Assembly: GCF_965219715.1 (NCBI RefSeq) | Contig: NZ_OZ244785.1 | Coordinates: forward strand, 2,170,001 to 2,234,000 | DNA: 64,000 bases | Source: Bacterioplanoides sp965219715 | Lineage (GTDB): Bacteria; Pseudomonadota; Gammaproteobacteria; Pseudomonadales; Oceanobacteraceae | Direction: 5' to 3' | Part shown: piece by piece, positions 59,741 through 64,000 of the stretch | How the letters are laid out: each line of letters begins with the position of its first letter | How positions within the stretch are numbered: position 1 is the stretch's first letter | The notes under the pieces: generated by a model | Told to the model about the DNA's origin: nothing | The model's input: only the letters and a program-made list of their open reading frames with translations | Database searches by the model: none | Made by a program: the position numbers and the translations under genes

Positions 59741-61372
59741 ATGAGCAACTTCATCCCTGCAAACGACATCCCTGCGGATATCACTCCTGTTCGTCGCGCC
59801 CTGATCAGCGTATCGGACAAAACCGGCATCGTAGAATTTGCCCAGGCCCTGCATGCGGCGGGCGTGGAAATTCTGTCTACCGGTGGCACCTACAAACTGC
59901 TGCTGGACAACCAGATCCCGGCAGTAGAAGTATCCGATTACACCGGTTTCCCGGAAATGATGGATGGCCGTGTTAAAACCCTGCACCCGAAAATTCATGG
60001 CGGTGTTTTAGGTCGTCGTGGTCAGGATGATGAAGTCATGACAGAACATGGCATTAACCCGATCGATCTGGTTGTGGTTAACCTGTACCCGTTTGCAGCA
60101 ACGGTTGCAAAAGACGACTGCCACCTGCCACTGGCGATCGAAAACATCGATATCGGCGGCCCGACTATGGTTCGTTCTGCAGCTAAGAACCATGCTTACG
60201 TTGGTATCGTGGTTAACACCTCCGACTACAGCAAAGTGCTGGAAGATCTGAGCACTCACAACGGCCTGCAGTACAAAACCCGTTTTAACCTGGCGTTAAA
60301 AGCGTTCGAGCATACTTCCAGCTACGACGGCATGATTGCTAATTACCTGGGTACCATCGATCAGGACGCGGAAACCTTAAGCACTGATAACCGCAAAGAT
60401 TTCCCTCAGACTTATAACAGCCAGTTCATCAAAGCGCAGGACATGCGTTACGGTGAAAACCCGCACCAGAAAGCTGCTTTTTATGTTGAAGCCGAGCCAG
60501 CTGAAGCATCCATCGCGACTGCAAAGCAGCTGCAGGGTAAAGAGCTGTCTTACAACAACGTGGCTGACACAGACGCTGCTCTGGAATGTGTTAAGTCATT
60601 CGTTAAGCCAGCCTGTGTGATTGTTAAGCACGCTAACCCATGTGGTGTTGCGGTTGTACCAGAAGACGAAGGTGGCATTCGTAAGGCTTACGATATGGCT
60701 TTCGAAACCGATACCGAATCTGCCTTTGGTGGCATCATCGCTTTCAACCGTGAACTGGATGCAGAAACCGCCAGCGCGATTGTTGAGCGTCAGTTTGTTG
60801 AAGTGATCATCGCACCGAAAGTAAGTGCTGAAGCCATCGAGATTGTTGCTGCGAAGAAGAATGTACGCCTGCTGGAATGTGGCGAGTGGCCGGCAGAGCG
60901 CCCACAAGCGTTCGACTACAAGCGCGTTAATGGCGGCCTGCTGGTTCAGGACCGCGACAACGGCATGATCAACACTGACGATCTGAAAGTGGTGACTAAA
61001 CGTGCGCCAACCGAAGCCGAATTACACGATCTGATCTTCAGCTGGAAAGTGGCTAAGTTCGTTAAATCTAACGCCATTGTTTACGGTAAGAACCGTCAAA
61101 CTGTTGGTGTTGGTGCTGGCCAGATGAGCCGCGTAAACTCAGCCCGTATCGCAGCGATCAAAGCGGAACACGCTGGTCTGCAGGTTGAAGGTGCAGTAAT
61201 GGCATCCGACGCTTTCTTCCCATTCCGCGACGGTATTGATAACGCCGCGAAGGTTGGCATTAAAGCAATTATCCAGCCGGGTGGTTCGATTCGTGATGAA
61301 GAAGTGATTGCTGCAGCCGACGAAGCTGGCATCGCTATGGTGTTTACCGGGATGCGCCACTTCCGTCACTGA
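59741..61372 (+). CDS. purH: Bifunctional AICAR transformylase / IMP cyclohydrolase
   Basis: A 543-residue bifunctional purine enzyme. The cyclohydrolase part has ALISVSDKTGIVEFAQALHA and FPEMMDGRVKTLHPKIHGGV; the transformylase part has KHANPCGVAV, YDMAFETDTESAFGGIIAFN and the C-terminal DAFFPFRDGIDNAAKVGIKA. Length is usual (~529). No good ribosome site is seen before the ATG, and the fis terminator is only 23 bp upstream. Confidence 0.97.
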   Translation: MSNFIPANDIPADITPVRRALISVSDKTGIVEFAQALHAAGVEILSTGGTYKLLLDNQIPAVEVSDYTGFPEMMDGRVKTLHPKIHGGVLGRRGQDDEVMTEHGINPIDLVVVNLYPFAATVAKDDCHLPLAIENIDIGGPTMVRSAAKNHAYVGIVVNTSDYSKVLEDLSTHNGLQYKTRFNLALKAFEHTSSYDGMIANYLGTIDQDAETLSTDNRKDFPQTYNSQFIKAQDMRYGENPHQKAAFYVEAEPAEASIATAKQLQGKELSYNNVADTDAALECVKSFVKPACVIVKHANPCGVAVVPEDEGGIRKAYDMAFETDTESAFGGIIAFNRELDAETASAIVERQFVEVIIAPKVSAEAIEIVAAKKNVRLLECGEWPAERPQAFDYKRVNGGLLVQDRDNGMINTDDLKVVTKRAPTEAELHDLIFSWKVAKFVKSNAIVYGKNRQTVGVGAGQMSRVNSARIAAIKAEHAGLQVEGAVMASDAFFPFRDGIDNAAKVGIKAIIQPGGSIRDEEVIAAADEAGIAMVFTGMRHFRH

Positions 61373-61665
61373 TTTTTTATAAGTAATTTGAGAGGTCAGT
61401 ACCACAGTTATTCTCGCAACACGCTGCAAGTACATCCTTGTAAGCTCTCGCGCAGCATCCCTGCTGCCCAAGGTTGCTATGAATAACTCTGATGCTAACC
61501 TCTCCCACCTTAAAACCGTAATTTCACTCAGATTTGAGTGGGAGATGAAAGGGTTCTGAGCAAGGCAAAAGCTAAAGAAAAAGCGGAGCTTAGTGCGCTA
61601 AGTGAGCATTTTGATGAAGCTTTTAACACCGCTCAGGAGCATTTCAGACCCACGTAAGGAAAATT
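61373..61665. repeat. Intergenic repeat-like region between purH and purD
   Basis: No gene is called. It contains GCTGCAAGTACATCCTTGTA, then a GCAGCATCCCTGCTGC hairpin (near 61449), a pattern I recall from interspersed repeats of marine gammaproteobacteria. Further on, from about 61558, it reads in one frame as AKAKEKAELSALSEHFDEA and on to a TAA just before purD, which might be a remnant or a conserved nucleotide element. No promoter or terminator is certain. Confidence 0.45.
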
Positions 61666-62949
61666 ATGAAAGTTCTAGTAATCGGCTCCGGCGGTCGCGA
61701 ACACGCCTTAGCGTGGAAAGCACTGCAATCTCCACTGGTTGAAAAAGTATTCGTAGCACCAGGCAACGCGGGTACCGCACGCGAAGAAAACATGGAAAAC
61801 GTCGCCATCGACGTAATGGCTTTCGATGAGCTGGAAGCCTTCGCCAAAGAAAACGAAGTTGACCTGACCATTGTTGGTCCGGAAGCACCACTGGTAGACG
61901 GTCTGGTTGATCAATTCGCTGCTGCTGGCCTGAAAGCTTTTGGCCCAAGCAAAGGCGCGGCGCAACTGGAAGGTTCTAAAGCATTCACTAAAGACTTCCT
62001 GGCACGCCAGAACATCCCAACCGCGGACTACCAGAACTTCACCGAAGTTGAGCCAGCACTGGCTTATCTGCGTGAAAAAGGTGCTCCAATCGTTGTTAAG
62101 GCTGACGGTCTGGCGGCGGGTAAAGGTGTTATTGTTGCCGAAACTCTGGAGCAAGCTGAAGAAGCGGTAAAAGACATGCTGTCTGGTAACGCTTTTGGTG
62201 ATGCCGGTTGTCGCGTCGTGATCGAAGAGTTCCTGACCGGTGAAGAAGCCTCTTTCATCGTAATGGTTGACGGTAAAAACATCCTGCCAATGGCCACCAG
62301 CCAGGATCACAAACGTGTCGGCGATGGTGACACTGGTCCAAACACCGGCGGTATGGGTGCTTACTCTCCAGCTCCGGTTGTGACCCCTGAAATCCACGAC
62401 CGCATTATGGCTGAAGTGATTCGCCCAACTGTTGAAGGCATGGCGGCTGAAGGCAATGACTACACAGGTTTCCTGTATGCGGGTCTGATGATCAACGAAT
62501 CCGGCGCGCCAAAAGTAATCGAATACAATTGCCGTTTCGGTGATCCGGAAACTCAGCCAATCATGATGCGTATGCAGTCGGATATGGTGGCTCACTGCTT
62601 AGCAGCGCTGGAAGGCAAGCTGGATCAGGAAACCACTCAGTGGGACCCTCGTGCTTCCATGGGGGTTGTTCTGGCAGCAGGCGGTTACCCGGCAGCCTAC
62701 AACAAAGGCGACGCAATCAGCTTACCGGATAACGATGGCGCTGACCGCAAAGTATTCCACGCAGGCACTAAGCTGGATGGCGATGATGTTGTCACCGCCG
62801 GTGGTCGTGTATTATGTGCAACGGCTTTAGGTAACAGCGTGAGCGAAGCTCAGCAACAAGCCTACGAGCTGGCTGCACAAATCGACTGGAAAGATGTCTT
62901 CTACCGTAAAGACATTGGTTACCGTGCTGTAGCCCGCGAGCAAAGCTAA
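61666..62949 (+). CDS. purD: Phosphoribosylamine-glycine ligase
   Basis: A 427-residue ATP-grasp enzyme of purine synthesis. Seen: VIGSGGREHALAWKALQSPL, the ATP-grasp region APIVVKADGLAAGKGVIVAE, QDHKRVGDGDTGPNTGGMGA, and EYNCRFGDPETQPIMMRMQS. Placed after purH as in Pseudomonas; the long gap between them holds a repeat-like region. Confidence 0.97.
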   Translation: MKVLVIGSGGREHALAWKALQSPLVEKVFVAPGNAGTAREENMENVAIDVMAFDELEAFAKENEVDLTIVGPEAPLVDGLVDQFAAAGLKAFGPSKGAAQLEGSKAFTKDFLARQNIPTADYQNFTEVEPALAYLREKGAPIVVKADGLAAGKGVIVAETLEQAEEAVKDMLSGNAFGDAGCRVVIEEFLTGEEASFIVMVDGKNILPMATSQDHKRVGDGDTGPNTGGMGAYSPAPVVTPEIHDRIMAEVIRPTVEGMAAEGNDYTGFLYAGLMINESGAPKVIEYNCRFGDPETQPIMMRMQSDMVAHCLAALEGKLDQETTQWDPRASMGVVLAAGGYPAAYNKGDAISLPDNDGADRKVFHAGTKLDGDDVVTAGGRVLCATALGNSVSEAQQQAYELAAQIDWKDVFYRKDIGYRAVAREQS

Positions 62950-62988
62950 CGGTTCAATATAACAACAGATAATCGCGGAGATTCAGGG

Positions 62989-64000
62989 ATGACACACTTG
63001 CTCAGTAACTATGAGGATAGTCGCATGGTTACCGGCAAGTTTTATCTATTGTTACTGGTTGTTCTGGCGTTACTGTGTTTCAGCAGTAGCAGCCAGGCAA
63101 CTAACCCGGTTCTGATTCCCAACCAATCGTTTGATTACGGCGTGACGCCCTACGCGTCGGTTTATGAAGACAAGCAAAAGCAGCTGACCATTCGTGAGAT
63201 GCTCTCTCCAGAGCAGCAACTGCGATTTACCCCCAGCCACAGTGAAAAGCTGAAATTCGGTTTAACAACTTCAGCCTACTGGTTACGCATCAGCATCTCG
63301 AATCCTTATAAAGATCCAAAGCAGGCAGTATTGAGCCTGTCGAATCCGGATCTGAAACAAGTATCGCTCTACAATATCAATAATCCGGAGCCACAAACCT
63401 ACAGCCGTAAAAGCCGTGGCCGCATTGGAGGCTACATTCAGGCCTACCCGTTTCTGATTGATATTCCGGCTGAGAGCACCGAAAGTTTCCTGATTCGTAT
63501 TGCCTCAGATTCCATTCTTAACACCGAGCTTCGTCTCGCCAGCCTGGATTACTTCCTGTTTAACGAGCAGTGGGACTTTATTATCCAGGGGTTGGTACTA
63601 GGCTGGGTGTTGGGTACCTTGCTGTATTTCTTAAACCTCTATCGACAGCAGCGCTTATTGGTCGCAGCCGCCGCCGCCAGTTACTGCCTCTGCGCCTTAA
63701 TGTTTCTGCCCAGCTGGACGGGTTTACTCAGCATGCTGTTCACCATCAGTGGTGAAACTCTGGCTTACTTCGGCTATATCATGATCAGCCTGTCAGCTTC
63801 CGCACATGGTTTTGTGGTTTACAGCCTCGGCTGGCGCCAGCGCCACATCGAACAAAAACTGATGATTGCTGGCGCTATATATTTAGTCACCAACCTGATC
63901 ATTGTTGCTGTGGTTGAGTCGGGGATGCAGTTCTTTATCGCCTTGAGCTTACTGCTGTATGGCCTGGCGACCAGTATTTTCCTGATGTTGGTTCCAAGCA
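62989..64000 (+). CDS. retS: RetS-like 7TM-DISM sensor kinase (partial, C-terminus off the right edge)
   Basis: First ~337 residues of a membrane sensor. Signal anchor (FYLLLLVVLALLCFSSSSQA, about 18-38), periplasmic 7TMR-DISMED2 domain (about 45-190, with TTSAYWLRISISNPYKDPK), then a run of membrane helices (7TM-DISM) from about 195 to the edge. The kinase and receiver domains would lie beyond the window. In P. aeruginosa purH, purD and retS are consecutive, and RetS tunes the Gac/Rsm biofilm switch, so orthology is likely from synteny and domain plan. ATG 62989 follows a weak GGAG; it stays in frame with the rest. Confidence 0.82.
   Translation, partial: MTHLLSNYEDSRMVTGKFYLLLLVVLALLCFSSSSQATNPVLIPNQSFDYGVTPYASVYEDKQKQLTIREMLSPEQQLRFTPSHSEKLKFGLTTSAYWLRISISNPYKDPKQAVLSLSNPDLKQVSLYNINNPEPQTYSRKSRGRIGGYIQAYPFLIDIPAESTESFLIRIASDSILNTELRLASLDYFLFNEQWDFIIQGLVLGWVLGTLLYFLNLYRQQRLLVAAAAASYCLCALMFLPSWTGLLSMLFTISGETLAYFGYIMISLSASAHGFVVYSLGWRQRHIEQKLMIAGAIYLVTNLIIVAVVESGMQFFIALSLLLYGLATSIFLMLVPS

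Noticed and set aside
61708..62595. Long open frame antisense to purD
   Set aside because: It mirrors a highly conserved coding region, and its translation has no family features; a by-product of purD codon use.

Overview
The window looks like chromosome from a free-living marine gammaproteobacterium, most likely an Oceanospirillales/Oceanospirillaceae relative (Thalassolituus, Oceanobacter or Bermanella type). This is inferred from the Pseudomonas-like order of the right arm (aroQ, prmA, DUF3426 gene, dusB-fis, purH, purD, retS-like kinase), the pilA-pilB-pilC-pilD-coaE-yacG block, an AlmA-type long-chain alkane monooxygenase, a LapD/LapG adhesin switch and a V-type ATPase operon. No rRNA, tRNA, CRISPR array, transposase or integrase was found.

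Layout. 1-5.2 kb: truncated TonB receptor with a divergent PchR-like AraC regulator, a LysR regulator divergent from a quinone oxidoreductase, and a DUF465 protein. 5.2-10.4 kb: PucR-type regulator divergent from an operon for a flavin monooxygenase (AlmA-like), an SDR and a PF10118 protein, closed by a strong terminator; then a carboxymuconolactone decarboxylase-like protein. 10.5-17 kb: accessory island, AT-rich in its middle, with a DUF1801 protein, a SEC-C/HNH-like protein of unknown role, small proteins in cassette-like units with two attC-like sites, a duplicated DUF6500 gene (one copy broken), an S51 peptidase, a VOC protein and a HigBA toxin-antitoxin pair with a clear operator. 17-24.6 kb: seven-gene V-type ATPase operon on the minus strand in the order B-D-I-K-E-DUF2764-A. 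24.8-27.6 kb: DUF393 protein, an unknown protein, a tandem pair of STAS-like paralogues and a CheY-like regulator. 27.6-36.1 kb: late cobalamin assembly and salvage genes (btuF, threonine-P decarboxylase, cbiB, cobQ, cobS, cobC, cobT, cobU) with a globin between. 36.1-41.6 kb: PilZ protein, ROK kinase, ampDE, AGCS symporter, nadC. 41.7-48 kb: type IV pilus genes with a sigma-54 promoter, then coaE and yacG. 48-50.9 kb: PadR regulator with twin operators divergent from a carotenoid-isomerase-like oxidoreductase, and a PCuAC copper chaperone. 51-55.4 kb: lapD, lapG and a REC-REC-GGDEF diguanylate cyclase. 55.5-64 kb: aroQ, prmA, DUF3426 gene, dusB-fis, purH, purD and the start of a RetS-like kinase.

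How they fit together. Several modules concern surface attachment and c-di-GMP (pili, PilZ protein, LapD/LapG, GGDEF protein, RetS-like kinase). The AlmA operon suggests use of long-chain hydrocarbons or related lipids. The cobalamin genes make sense as salvage plus nucleotide-loop assembly, since no corrin-ring genes lie in the window. The strongest candidates for something new are the cassette-like island at 10.9-17 kb, with its attC-like sites and unknown proteins, and the rearranged V-ATPase operon. All calls are from reading the sequence; none has been checked by database search.
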